A stretch of 64,000 bases of DNA from Heligmosomoides polygyrus polygyrus (lineage: Eukaryota; Nematoda; Chromadorea; Rhabditida; Heligmosomidae), in NCBI GenBank assembly GCA_947396885.1, contig OX377204.1, forward strand, positions 46,797,139-46,861,138. The letters run 5' to 3'. The notes under the pieces were generated by a model that ran no database searches, was not told where the DNA came from, and saw only the letters and a program-made list of their open reading frames with translations. How positions within the stretch are numbered: position 1 is the first letter of the stretch; every line of letters begins with the position of its first letter. Positions 1 through 12,000 of this stretch are shown here, piece after piece. A program made the translations under genes and the position numbers.

Positions 1-591
1 GTTGATCAAGTTTTTGGCATAAGACGCACGATTCTGACCGTAGAGACAGAAATTTCTGCACGTAAAGCGTTGGAGGCGCTCTGGATCTTCACAAGGAATC
101 CCAGTTCAAACGACCATCATGAACGTCCGTCAATCACACATTACTTTCTTCCGTTTGTGCCCAGATTGAGCTGTAGAATGGAGGACGACGTGCAGGTTCG
201 TTATCACTCCATATGTGGTATACGACCGCTGCAGTAAGTCTCATTCGTCCTCACTAACATCACTAACACAGAGTGACATCGGCACTCTTGGTGGATCGAA
301 TCGTGAATTTATTCTTCTCTTCGGGGAGATTTGGTGGGGCCTATGCGTTCGGAACCGCTGGAGTGGCTACGGCGTTTGGTATTGTAGAGTACAACACTAA
401 CCTTGCACCACCTTCAGGCCTTTGAAAACGATGATCTCGTCGAAACTTTGGGCCGCGATTAAATAAAGAAGACTCACTATGAGAACCTCGTTCGGCACAA
501 TACTAACACTTGAAGAACCTGAAATGCCGGGGTTTTATGAGGGGAGAAGCTTTCATTTAATAAAAGATATAAGTAATTAGATACATATTAC

Positions 592-815
592 TTTGTTGGA
601 AAAGTTCTTGCCATTTTGAATTTCAAGTTCAAGTGATCATAACTTTGTTCATTGTTAACCATTTCGGTTAAGGTAAAAATTGGTACGAACTGTCGGAAGG
701 CGTTTTTGCGCCGCTCTTCTACAGAATGAAAATTCTTCTCTGAAAGCGATTCAAGAAATACGAGGAAGTGACGCCATGACATATGGAGATTACATAAATT
801 CGAAAATAGTCTCAA
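592..815 (-). pseudogene. mariner transposase C-terminal relic
   Basis: The minus-strand reading frame contains SLSEKNFHSVEE followed by a stretch that fits the end of mariner-family transposases, where a phrase such as L-x-G-K-x-F-x-S-x-E-x precedes the C-terminus. The + strand start of this block, a TTGTTGGAAAAGTTCTTGCC motif near 593, resembles the terminal sequence of the mariner at 49597-50827 (TTAGGTTGTCCGGAAAGTTC). The DDD catalytic region is absent, so this is a truncated dead copy. It lies just left of the first candidate exon at 1033. Confidence 0.55.
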
Positions 816-1032
816 ACTCCAATTCCCACAACTTTTGTGCGGATCGATTTAGCCCTTTTTGGCTTCACTTTGAAATACCATAACTTCCTCCAATCTTTTT
901 TTTTCAGATCGTGAGCTCTTGTCTCTCATTTGGTCACTTTGTAGTGATTGTAGAGGCGCATAGATAGGAAGAGTTATAGCTGTGGTTTTACTTCTTTACG
1001 TCGTGCACATATAAGCCATTGAAAACGACAAC

Positions 1033-1416
1033 ATGTCGAAACTGCTGAATAATGGTCCACCTGAAAACGCTGCGTGGCCTTATACAGTGCTAGTGGTGCT
1101 CGCAGCTTCAGCCCTCGTCATTTTAACCGAGAACGATTTCCAGTCACGCGTTTCCTGCTCGCTCTCCGCCGCAGTGCTCCTTTTCCTACTCGCTGTGGCT
1201 GCAGTGTTCGTCTGCGCATTCGCCTCGTACTGGTACACTCGCCAGGAGTACGAGATGAAGCTGGCAGGGATACACTACGCTCCTCAACCGAGAAGAAATA
1301 TGCAAGTGCTCCATATGCTTCGAAGAAAACGCGACCCTGTGCCGAGAGCGCCACGGTCTCACAATCTGAAGAAAAAGTGCCATTTAGCGTTAGAATCATT
1401 GACTGACATTGGCTAG
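1033..1416 (+). CDS. small membrane protein or membrane-anchor exon of the M1 gene
   Basis: This is a 127-residue open frame starting MSKLLNNGPPENAAW. It has two hydrophobic stretches, at about residues 17-32 and 43-66, then a basic tail. A TATA-like ACATATAAG lies just upstream, and an AATAAA at about 1732 could end a short transcript. It may be an independent gene. Alternatively it is the first exon of the M1 gene downstream, because M1 aminopeptidases are type II membrane proteins. If the 57 bp GT...AG stretch 1087-1143 is an intron, a single membrane segment remains after a short cytoplasmic head, and a phase-2 donor near 1376 would join in phase to the exon at 4190. No transcript evidence is visible, so both readings are open. 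Confidence 0.4.
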   Translation: MSKLLNNGPPENAAWPYTVLVVLAASALVILTENDFQSRVSCSLSAAVLLFLLAVAAVFVCAFASYWYTRQEYEMKLAGIHYAPQPRRNMQVLHMLRRKRDPVPRAPRSHNLKKKCHLALESLTDIG

Positions 1417-2289
1417 CACTTCTGGGGATAGAATCAGAATGGGATTGAGGTTAGAAATGTTGTCGCCCGGGATATCAGACTCAAAACTCGATCACTTACT
1501 GTGCATGCAACATATCCAGGTTCTTACAAAGATTAACTGCACAAAGTGTGAACCGCAGTTGGCGCAGAATATTTGTGTGCTCCCGGATGACACTGACATT
1601 CCATATTTGAGGCAAGTGATGTAACACAGTCTCCAGAAACCGATTATAAGGTCGGTACTCGGACAAGCTAACCCTAAGCCTTCCACTCCTACGACGAAGT
1701 CGTTTGTTTGCTCACAGTCTTCGTGGAAAGAATAAAATGCTGTCTTGTTAGCGCCCTTCCAATTTTATAGAGGGGCGAAGCCGTCTGCCGTCTGGTTAGG
1801 GACTTCGGCTCCAAACTCCGAGTATAGAACACCCCGAGCGTGTTTTTTCTTCTTTAGGCCTTATTACTTTGATTACACAAAAAAAACTGGTTTCACTATA
1901 TAGAATAGTATGGCGGGATAGGGTAGAGCAGAATCTTCAAAAGTGCCCTATGGGGCCTAACCACCCTCCATCGCACGTAGGGCATTTTTTTCTGCGAAAT
2001 ACACGTTCTCTACTACGTTATGAGGAACAGATTGTGAGTGTCTTAATTCAATATGCTTAACCTGCGAAAACATAAATGAAACCAGTCGGTATTGGTAGAC
2101 CGATCGATACCGCTAACTGTCCGACAGCAATAATATTCATCTGATTCTTTTAATCATTCTCCCTACCCCACGCCCACCCGGCCAATACCCGTTACCCTTG
2201 TGCCCGAGTGAAATAATTTTTTTTGCTTGGTGAGAGTCAAGTGCACACACATCGAACAAAGTCTTTTCACGGATGCTGTGCAAAGTATC

Positions 2290-2625
2290 TGTGCGACGTC
2301 TTCTGAATTTTGGCATACGTTGGACGACGTCTACTACACGTTTTCTGAATTCCGACGCACGTGTCACGGCATGGCCACGACGTCTATGACACATCTTCTG
2401 CGACATACGCTGGACGACGCTGAGAGAAAATGCTGGTCCCCTTTAACGGCCATATTACTGATGTTCCCCTTTACTGCTCCCCTTTAATTGGTCCCTTCAT
2501 TACAGGCCTCCCTTCACTGGTACCCCTTACTTTTTTGGATCCTTCGCTCGTTGGACGATGTCTTCATCACGTCCTCTGAATCCTGACACACGTTGAACGA
2601 CTTCTGCGGCGCATCTTTTGATGGA
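2290..2625. repeat. degenerate ~45-50 bp minisatellite
   Basis: A unit built around GTTGGACGACGTCT with CTGAATTCCGACGCACG recurs at about 2320, 2345, 2395, 2552 and 2590 with many substitutions. The middle (2440-2530) is a run of CCCCTTTA-like blocks. Open frames across it are repeat artefacts. It lies in the possible first intron or 5' flank of the M1 gene. Confidence 0.6.
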
Positions 2626-3209
2626 TGTAATAATACCATAATATATCGTGCAGAATCCTTCCCCAAGATCTTCGGGCACTCATTATTAAAACTTGAGCCG
2701 CTGCACATTTCCCGCATACATATATCAACTTCACCATTCCGGATCACTGCTGAAGAGTTGCATCCAATTATGCATGCCCACTAACTTATTTGGAATAATC
2801 TATTAATGTTCGTCAGACTGTTTCAAGAAAGCCAATATGTGATAGTGCTCAGTGCCAACTGTTGGCTTGTGGGATCTGTCAGTAGCGGCGTCATTTATCA
2901 TGGCACCTCTGGTCCCCATATCGCTATTCTCGATGCCGTACTACGAAAGCTCTTAGAAGCAAAGCAGAAAATGTAAGGGTGTCATAGTAGGTGTTACATG
3001 GGAACAGGACAGCTAGCAGGCATAACCCAGACACGGCTGTCCGGGTGAAGGAAGTGGAGGAAGGGCTTTCAGATGGCTTTTGGAACTTTCTAGAAATAAT
3101 AGGAGCTTTAAGAGAATCGGCAACCTGTCTTAAGAACTGAAAATCACACCCTTTCTTTCATGGTTACTGTCTCAATCTGAGGATAAAAGGCAAGAAATGG
3201 CCCGAGGAG

Positions 3210-3460
3210 GGAAGATGCATGCAAATCGTTGTTCCTTTATTACGCTGGTAGCAGAAGGGCGCATAGTAGAGCTGCTGGAGAAGGCTCTGCTTGTTGCGTG
3301 CTGTCCGAGCCGAGGTTCTTGGTTCAGGCCAACCAAGCCTTCCATCCCTCCGCGCCTGTGACTTGGTAGCTGAGCTGCCTGGGCTGAGCGAAGCACGGGA
3401 TCCCCATCGGCTGTCCACCCAAGCCATGATGTAGGACTGCCATTCGCTCAAATTGCCTCC
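3210..3460 (-). repeat. SINE-like dispersed repeat, partial copy
   Basis: The block CCAACCAAGCCTTCCATCCC near 3330 is the reverse complement of sequence in the fuller copies at 5145-5410 and 63245-63540 of the same family. The rest of this copy is diverged. No gene is seen between 1750 and 4189. Confidence 0.5.
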
Positions 3461-4189
3461 TCAATGTCGCGCAGAAGTAGACTATGAGGTGAATCAAACC
3501 ACGATGACTAAAAGCCTTCCTTTATTCGTCGTCGTTGTTCCTTTGAGATTCAACCATCAATTTAAATGCTTAAGAAGTTATTTTTTGGTAAAAGCACAGA
3601 GAACTTCATAAGCAGTAAGCTTTTTCTGCTATTTTCAACTTTTCTGTTTTGCTTTAGCGTCTTCATTTCTAGCCACTCAAAACTTCGAAAGAAATAGTCT
3701 CTGGGTTTTTTCTAAAACGCTACCTTTTTAAAGAGACAAACATACTTGAACTTCTGCTTTCCAAAATACTTTTGAGGCGTCTATTTCGCATGCAACGCAG
3801 AATTACATCTGTTTTTATTTTCACTTGCTGTACTGAGCTGTAATTACTCCATAAAATGCTACTACAGCATTGCCACTGCAGTATTTCCATATTTTCATTA
3901 TTCTCGACAACCTCCTCCAGCGGTGGGTTGTGCTTGCCAAATTTTCGTTCAAAATATTAGTTGTGGGGATATCCTGACAAACATAGGTATTTCTTGCTTT
4001 CATCACATTAGCTTTCAATCTTGCTCGAATCAGCGGCGAATGGACATAGCGCTGTTGTCTGTTGTCTCCGACATGAAAGGTGTAGATAGATGATAGAAGC
4101 AAGTGTCAGATAAATCTCTTGAAATGTTGGCGTGTTGAGTGTTCTAACTTCGAATTACGTGTGTGACTGTCTCTAAGGAGCCGTTACAG

Positions 4190-6043
4190 CTCGCTTCCAG
4201 TGAAGGAGGAAGACACGTATGAAGAAGAAGAGCCGGCGGAAGGGCCATCCGCTGAGGAACGAAGGTTGCCCTCGGCACTCCAGCCTGTCTGGTGAGCGTT
4301 GCTAATGCAGAACTTGATGCATCGATGAGAAGAACAAAACGCTTAGGTACAACGTTACGCTAAAGACGTACATTCCTGGATTCGTGACCATACCTGATGG
4401 AAAGAACTTCACATCGGACGGAAATATTATGATCAAGTTGGACGTGAAGCAGTCAACTGCCGAGGTTGCCTTCAAGACACTTGGTACAAGAAGTGGACTA
4501 ATTTGTCTGGGTGAATCATCCATTATAGATAGTGCTGAATGCAAATGGTCTCAGCTTCCCTACAGATTACAACAAAGTGAAGATCCTGATGGAGCCTGAA
4601 ATATCAGTAAGCTTGACGACGCTTCTATTACTCTCACACACTCCGATTCATTCGAGGGAAGTAACACTCACACCTATTTTAGAGGGCGAGACGTCAAGCC
4701 ATGGAAAACTCAACGGTACGTCCATTTGCCTAGTCGCAGGTGGAGTTCTGGATTACTTCTCAAATCATCGCATTTTCTAGGAGCTAATCAAGTCGTTAAA
4801 TAATGCAGATGAGGAAGCACCGATGCGTGTTGCATTCACAGATACAGGGATCAAAGTGACGAAAATAGTGTATAATTCCACACTGGAACAAGTACGCATC
4901 AAACTCGATACGAAGCTCGAGCAAGGAAGTTCTGTGGTCTTTCAGGTGAGCTCTTTCACATCGCTATATTTTGTTTGGCAGCATTTGCTGATTAATCATG
5001 CAGTATGCTTAACGCCATGTGACAGAACTTTTACTAGTGGTGAAAAGAGAAGAGCTAAGGGAAGCAGTTAGCAGAGCACCACGTATCTGGGACTTTTGAG
5101 AAGTTCGAAGACTGTTTTTGTGACACTTACTGAATTGGGCAAACACTTCCATAAAGGATAAAAAGGATAAAGGACGGCGTAACTCAATCCCTTTTGGGAT
5201 ACGCCTTCTAATTCTACGCGATGTCTAAGTGTTTGGCCATATAATGCCTTGCGGTGGCCATCCGATGAAGGGAAAAGTCTGGTACAAAGTAACCGACCCC
5301 GAAAGGGTGGAAGGCTTGGTTGGTATGGGCGGAAAATCTGAACCAACAAGCTGGTATCGGGTGCACTCAACAGCCGGCACCTCCGCCGACTGCGCTACAC
5401 GGTCCCATCACCTCCACAAACACCTCAATACGTATACGATTTTCGGCATCAGCCAAAAGGAAAATGAAGGCCTGAACTCTCACCAAAGTCATCTTCGTCT
5501 AAAAGTTTACTGGCGCAAAAACTAACTATTACAGGTTCCATTCAACGGTCGAATCAATCAAAGGCTCAGCGGTCTTCGTTTTTCCACCTATAAAACCAAG
5601 GACAATCAAAGCAGGTAACATCCCACGAATTGCCGGCACACAATGCCGTGCCATCTCTCCAATTTTATCGTGCGGGTGTCTTTCATGGACAGTCAGTGTT
5701 TTTAGGACATTAGCATTTTCCGATATAAAGCCGAATTCACAGCGAATGTTCTGGCCGTTCTTCGATGAGACGCGCTTTAACGCTCCTCTGACACTTACAG
5801 TGCTTCATCCAAAAGGAACTATAGTAAGAGCAAGCGCGAAGGAGGCCTCGGATACCGAAGAAACGTAAGACGGCTAGTGTCGGGCGGAAGGGGACTGATA
5901 CTAATGAGCAAACTGACTTCAGGTCTGACCCTCTTTGGTTGAAGACGTCTTTCGGCACCACCTCACCACTGATCACACCGCTGTCAGGTTTCATAGTGAC
6001 CGATTTCCAGAAGGCTGAGGCTGTCACGGACACAGGCACAAAG
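4190..6043 (+). CDS. M1 gene: N-terminal beta-domain exons
   Basis: Eight small exons encode the M1 N-terminal saddle. Exon 4190-4291 has an acidic linker, then RRLPSALQPV. Exon 4347-4483 gives YNVTLKTYIPGF and TSDGNIMIKLDVK. Exon 4533-4606 gives VLNANGLSFPTDYNKVKIL. Exon 4781-4945 gives VTKIVYNSTLEQVRIKLD. Exon 5535-5614 gives GRINQRLSGLRFSTY, matching the G-x-L-x-GFYRS-x-Y motif. Exon 5706-5864 gives QRMFWPFFDE followed by VLHPKGT, matching the ARxxFPCFDEP block with its cysteine replaced by phenylalanine. Exon 5923-6043 ends DFQKAEAVTDTGTK. Each donor and acceptor joins in phase. Only the 33 bp exon 4683-4715 is uncertain; another acceptor near 4656 would give a longer exon. Confidence 0.85.
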
Positions 6044-9000
6044 GTTGGCGGAGTTTCGGCGCGATATTTGTGTGCGCTAGGGGTCAACTCGCGGAGACAG
6101 TGGTAGCGTAGTGTGATGCTGCGCGGGCGTTGTCGCTTCGTCGGTGGTTCGGCGCCGCGCAATGATTGCATACCATCTTTCGGGGCATAAGTCTGTTGAT
6201 GATAACATTATCTTGCTGAGCGCTCTTTTGCGCAAGTTTCGAATTAATCCACATTACCTGCATTATCGAAGAAGGTGTTGCCGTCAAAATTTACATACAT
6301 GCATGACTACAATGTCAAGGGCTTTTCAGGGTAACACCTGAACGTTTTCCTCCACATAAAAAACCCACTTGCAAAACGTACTGCGCAGGAACAATCTTTA
6401 TACAGGCGCCGCATTGTAAAACGTCGTTGAGAAACGGAGTCTAAAAGAATGAAGTGGTCACAACGCAGACATGTTGTGGACGTGCATCGGTGATGAATAG
6501 AGTTAGTTCCCAACGCGGCGCGACCATTCTCAAAAAATTTGTGACCGAATATGTTCAGATAACAAGGGAGTGCTATGCATCACGTTGCAACGCAAAAAAG
6601 CTGTTTTTGTGCTTTACAATATCATGATGATATTGAGATCGCTAGTATAACCCGCTTCGGCGATGTCTTGCCGCTCATCCCGCTGTGTGAGCTCTGAGAC
6701 ACCCATAGTGTATATATTACAGTAGTATAAACTTGTACTCGAGATGGCTTGGCTGCTAAATGGTTGTCGCATAGTCTCTTTCACTCAGCACTAGTGGAAC
6801 TACGATTAGTTTGGTTCACACTAGATGTTATTCCTCGACTCGCGCTAGCCGGTTGCAGCTGGAGAGTTGGAGGAGTATACGTTTGACGAGAGGTAGTCTG
6901 GTCCAAAGTTTCGAGATGCGTTCATGCCTTTGACAAAGACGAGTTGTATCGAAGCGTTGATCCAGGCACAACAAACGTTGATCCATCATAACGAACCGGA
7001 GAACAATTAAATCTGTTCTGACAACATCTCCAATTTTCATAAAGGAAAGGCTTGAAAACTAAATCGCTAAAAGTTGAGCGAGAAAGAAGAGGAAACTAAG
7101 AGAATGGTTCTTCTGCACAGTTACTGAAAAGAGCACCAGATTGGCTCAATTTACGAGAAAACTAGAAGATATGCTAGGTGCGTTGCTTCTATGGGGTGTT
7201 GTTTCTCCCCTGTTATACAGAAAGATTATCTTCAGTAGATTCTGGAGCTTTTGAAACCCCCGTGGGCTTCAACCCATTACAAGCTGTAGATAGGAGACCA
7301 ATAAAAAACGTTTCCACGTGCTAGATCTTTTTAACGCCTTTTAAGGCTGTACGCGAGTAAACGCCTTTCGGAAACTTCCAGATAACCGTGCCGGTGAATG
7401 CTTCTTTCGGTGGAATATGTCTGATAGAAATTGTTCCATTTCCTTCATTTTGCCTCCGAAGCCTATGACCAAGTCGTGGAAAAGAACCGTTACACGCTGT
7501 AATACTAGGAGAATAGTGAGCATAGAACAAGATCGACATCCAGCAATTGTTCTTTTGATATGTGTCTTCTTCTACCACTATCGATAATTAATCTCTTGGA
7601 CGCAATTCGAATGCGTGTCTGGTTAGATCTAAGCTGCAGCAAACAGCGAATTAGCGATTCAGTGTTTAACCATTTCGATTTTGCGCACGCCTAGTTTCAA
7701 ACCGCCATCACTTTAGGAACGAAAGGCTTGCTCTAGCTATGAAACGAACTTAAACTGTCTCGGTGCAGCGACCGAAATCAGGGCTCCTGCCGAAACAGGC
7801 TGGCCCTAACCTCCCGAAGACCGGATGACGCTAGTGCGTATACTATCTAAACAGTGTCTTTCGGTGACCAATCGAATAACGAGCCGAATAATGAGACCAC
7901 CAGTGTGCTCGCTTCTTGGACACTGGTCTGTTGGTCGCGCAAGGTGGAAGGCTTGGCTGGTTCGAGCGTGAACAGATGGGGAACCGTTTCTAGCAGTGCA
8001 CGAGAAGGGATGCATCTGCTAACCACGCCCATTAATCGATCGTATGGATTTTAGATTCGCGTGTTCTGTCGGCCAGAAGCAATTAACTCCACGGACTTCG
8101 CTTTGGCGACAGCTGAGAAAGTGTTCGACATCATTCAGGGATACTTCGCCATCCCACCAAAGAGCGACAAGCTAGGTCTGACTTTTCTGCATTTCCCTCA
8201 TAAATTGGTAGTGGATTATGTGCTCGTGCTTCGCGGACCCAAATGGTTTGCAGATATCTTCGCCCTTCCTAAACTGGAAGTGCCAGCAATGAGCAGCGAC
8301 GGGCTGATTCTGATTCGTGAGGATTTCCTTCTTTACGATCAGAGGCTGAACAACATCGAAGAGAAGGTGCGCATCGTGCAGGTCGTCGCACACGAGATCA
8401 CAAAGCAGGCAAGATTTTCACTTCTGTCTCCTACGCATACCTTGTGGTGATGCGTTGGACGAGCACATTCGAATTCTAAATGTCCGTGTCCACAACCACC
8501 TTCTGGTGCAAACTCGTCTGTTAAAATCATGAATGCCGTAGGTCCCCTTGTCCCGCGGCCTCTTTTGTCGCAGAAGATCCGCCTCGTATGTTCAGCTGAA
8601 AACGGCTTCTTAAAGCTGAATAAAATGAGGGTCAACTTCTCCTTCCACTGAGTGCTCTACTGCTCCAGCAGTTAATCAGATTGAAGGTAGCTTATGTGAA
8701 CCTCTCGCTTCTCTTGGTTTCCAAACAAGCGAGTGGAATATACATGAGCTTAACAGCCTGCTTCTCATTTTGTTTAGGAATTGAAACAGCTTGGTTTATG
8801 CTCGTTGCTTCCTCCACATGTAACCGGTCAATGTCTGCCAGTAATCTGTCAACAAGACGTCCATTTCCTCACTTTACCACTACTATTTATTATAACGCTC
8901 ACTTAGAACTTGTAGCTGACTTGTAAAATGACTTGAATTCGCATTCTGTACCTTATAACAAACGCACCAAAGAGTAACCTCTAAAAACTATTTTTGAATC

Positions 9001-12000
9001 AATTTTAATATTTTTCAAGGCTGTAAACCATGCTCTTGAAAAAATTTCCTTTTCTAGTATGCGGTCAAATTTTAATCTTCAGTTGAATATGAAATTGCAA
9101 CACCTGCACTTATTTTTGGAAGAACCTACATAGTACCATTCGAAGTCTTTAGGCATTTTTTTCGTTGCTATTCATCCTCGAGCATCGTCGAGCAAACACT
9201 GCTGCAGCTGGAAGTAGTCGGCTGCGGGACATTATGTATGAATGGTCGTCGCGGACGCGGCGAATCGCGCGGCGAGCGCGGCAGAAGACGTCGCAATCGG
9301 GTGACTCCAGCGGCCAGTGGTATCTAGACCTGCATCAAAACGTGCACATCAAGTGTTAGAAAGTGTATACAAACTCAGTTTCACTGCGATAGTGTGTCAT
9401 ATTTTCAGCTTTTCCTGAAGAGGCATCATATAAAATTAAGCATTAGAACGTTGCTTAGTTTTATAACTCGAACTTAATTTCTGGACCAGAGCATGTTTCC
9501 CCGCAGCTCCCGCAACAGCAGGAAGGGATATGAACAACTCAAACCTAGCGTCTGCAGCAAGTCATGAGGCACAGCTCCCACGACCGCAGCGGAGCTCATC
9601 GCGCACGCGGCAGTCGTCGTCGCGGGCGCGGTGACCATTCGTACATAAAGACCGTCCCTCGAAGTAGTCAGAACATTGAGTGGCCTTGGTTGCTCTTCTT
9701 CCTTTCTCTATTTCACGAAAATAGTCCAACCCAAATCCTATTTATGCCCCATACCCTCCTTTCAAGACCAATGAGTGTCGTCTGGGTTCGGCTTCTAACA
9801 AGGCCATCATTTATTCACTGCAGGAGCCTTCCAGACGTTGCTTCACTTTTCTGAGGGAGTTTCCCGTATTTCCTGACCTTTACGACTAGAACCTAGCATA
9901 CACATCCTAGGAACTTCTGCACAAATGTTGCACAGACGCTTCTTTCCGAATCATTCTTTCTCAGATAAAAAACCCATAGCGGCAAAGGTCGCTCTTTGGA
10001 TGGCAAATATTTCAAAAAAAAAAATCATAAACATGCCTATTGTATTATTAAAATAGTTGATCACGAAATCTTCTTTAATAAGGTGTTGTTGCAACTTTCT
10101 CGATGAACCTCACAAGGGAAGGATATTAGGTGACCATGGAACTTTGAGATGAGATATGCATAACGGGATGCAGCTTCGAAGCTGATTCCAAATATGTGTA
10201 CCGTCTCTGCTGAACGCATCTAGGGACGGATTTATACGATATTTTCAGCATGGCTCCTTGGCTCTCCAGCTGCACCCAGATCGAGCCATTCACAAGAGAG
10301 CGAGCTCAAGTGGGGTGGAAACTGCGCTGGCGTCTGAGCAGTGGTGGCGGAGGAGGTGGAAGAGTGGCGTGGTGTAACGAGGTGGTTCGGCTTCCCCGCG
10401 ATGCGGGACTTTTGCACTACCTAAACTAGACCTGTCACGATGCAACAAAAGCTCTCTATGTCAAATCGCTACAGAAAAGGTCACCAGGAAGGAGACCAGT
10501 TTCTTTGGTATTATTGTACGACTCCAGAGCAGGGGTGTGCGTAATTGAAGGCCGAAATTTCGTAAATCATAAATCGTAAACCGTAAATCGTAAGAATTAC
10601 TTAATGTATAGTGCAGCAAAACCAATTTGTTCGTTTTTTCGCAAATGTAAGCCAAAGGTGACCCAATATTGACTTATTTATCGTGTTATTTTCAGCTCAC
10701 CTCACGACAGTTTTCTTGCCAAACGTTTTTCCTTTCACTTTCATTTTTCTCTCTAATCATGCTCCTTTCAAATCAAACTATACACGTATTAAAGAAGTCC
10801 ATGAAATTATTGATCCAAGTACTTTACTTTAACCTATGCATGGTATTCCAAGAAAAAGCTTACATCGTTTGCGTGACCGGTAAATATCCAACCTCTTAGC
10901 AATTCTTTGACTTGCGGGTAAGTCTAGGATTTAGCAAAAATAACATGAAAAAGTCACCGCCAAGGCTAAAAAAATTAGTCACCTTTAACTATCTCCACAA
11001 AAGTAGCAATTGCTTATGTACTCCAACAAAAATCGCGTACTGAGCAAATGCATCACGTAACTCAAGCGCATGACGCACAAAGAAATCTCCACTCTTCTAC
11101 GTCTGGAAATATGTCCAGGAACACTACCACGGCAGTCTGATAAGAACTCGTAGCGATTGAAACATCATGACCATGAGTACCCTTTGTCGTCGCTTTCAAA
11201 TGGAATCCAATTTTGAAAACCTTTAAACGCACCAGTGCTATTTAATAATTACCAGCACTCGCTCGGGCCACCCCTTGCTAGTTCCGTAGCCAACTATGAC
11301 TTTCCGAGACTCTACAACATTCACAGCGGATTAGATAGGGTTAATGCGATAATCTCAATCACACCATTTAGAAGGGACAACAAAACTTTCACAACCATCC
11401 CGACTTTTCTTTGAATAAGTTAAGTTTGTTTCTATTGCACTTTGAATATGAATTGGCTTCCTAGCACTTTGGTCGGAAAGAGAGGAACCAAGGTTCCTAG
11501 ACAGAAGCTTATATTTAAAGTTGTATTGTTCTTTCTTCTTCAGAAGACGTCTCATACCAAACGGCTTTACACTAGTAGAAAGGTGAAGCCTCTACACATG
11601 ACGGTGTTTCCTGGCATGGTGCCACCTTAGAACATCGAAAAACAACGCCAAAAGGAAGTGGGCATGATGATATAAGAGGACTCTTATTCTGGCACATCTT
11701 TATGTTTCGGGAAGGAGTTTATAAGATGAGACTCCTTATAAGATGATGAGACGACTTTATAACCCGGACTGCATTTCGTCATTAGAAGCCAGATTTATAT
11801 ATATCAAAGATCACATTTACGAAAATTTACGATTTACGACCCAAAATGTCTTAAATTGTAGATCGTAAAAATATTGCCAAAAATTGCCGTAAAATCGTAG
11901 TTCGTAATTATGCACAGCCCTGCTTTAGAGGTGGAAAAGTTTTTCACCTAAGAGTGCCCAAAAGGGGTTATTTAGGGGCCTAGAGGGCTACCGCAGCCCA

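Noticed and set aside
1118..1399. Minus and alternative + frames over the 1033-1416 ORF
   Set aside because: Arginine-rich shadow frames without membrane or family features; the 1033 frame is more plausible.
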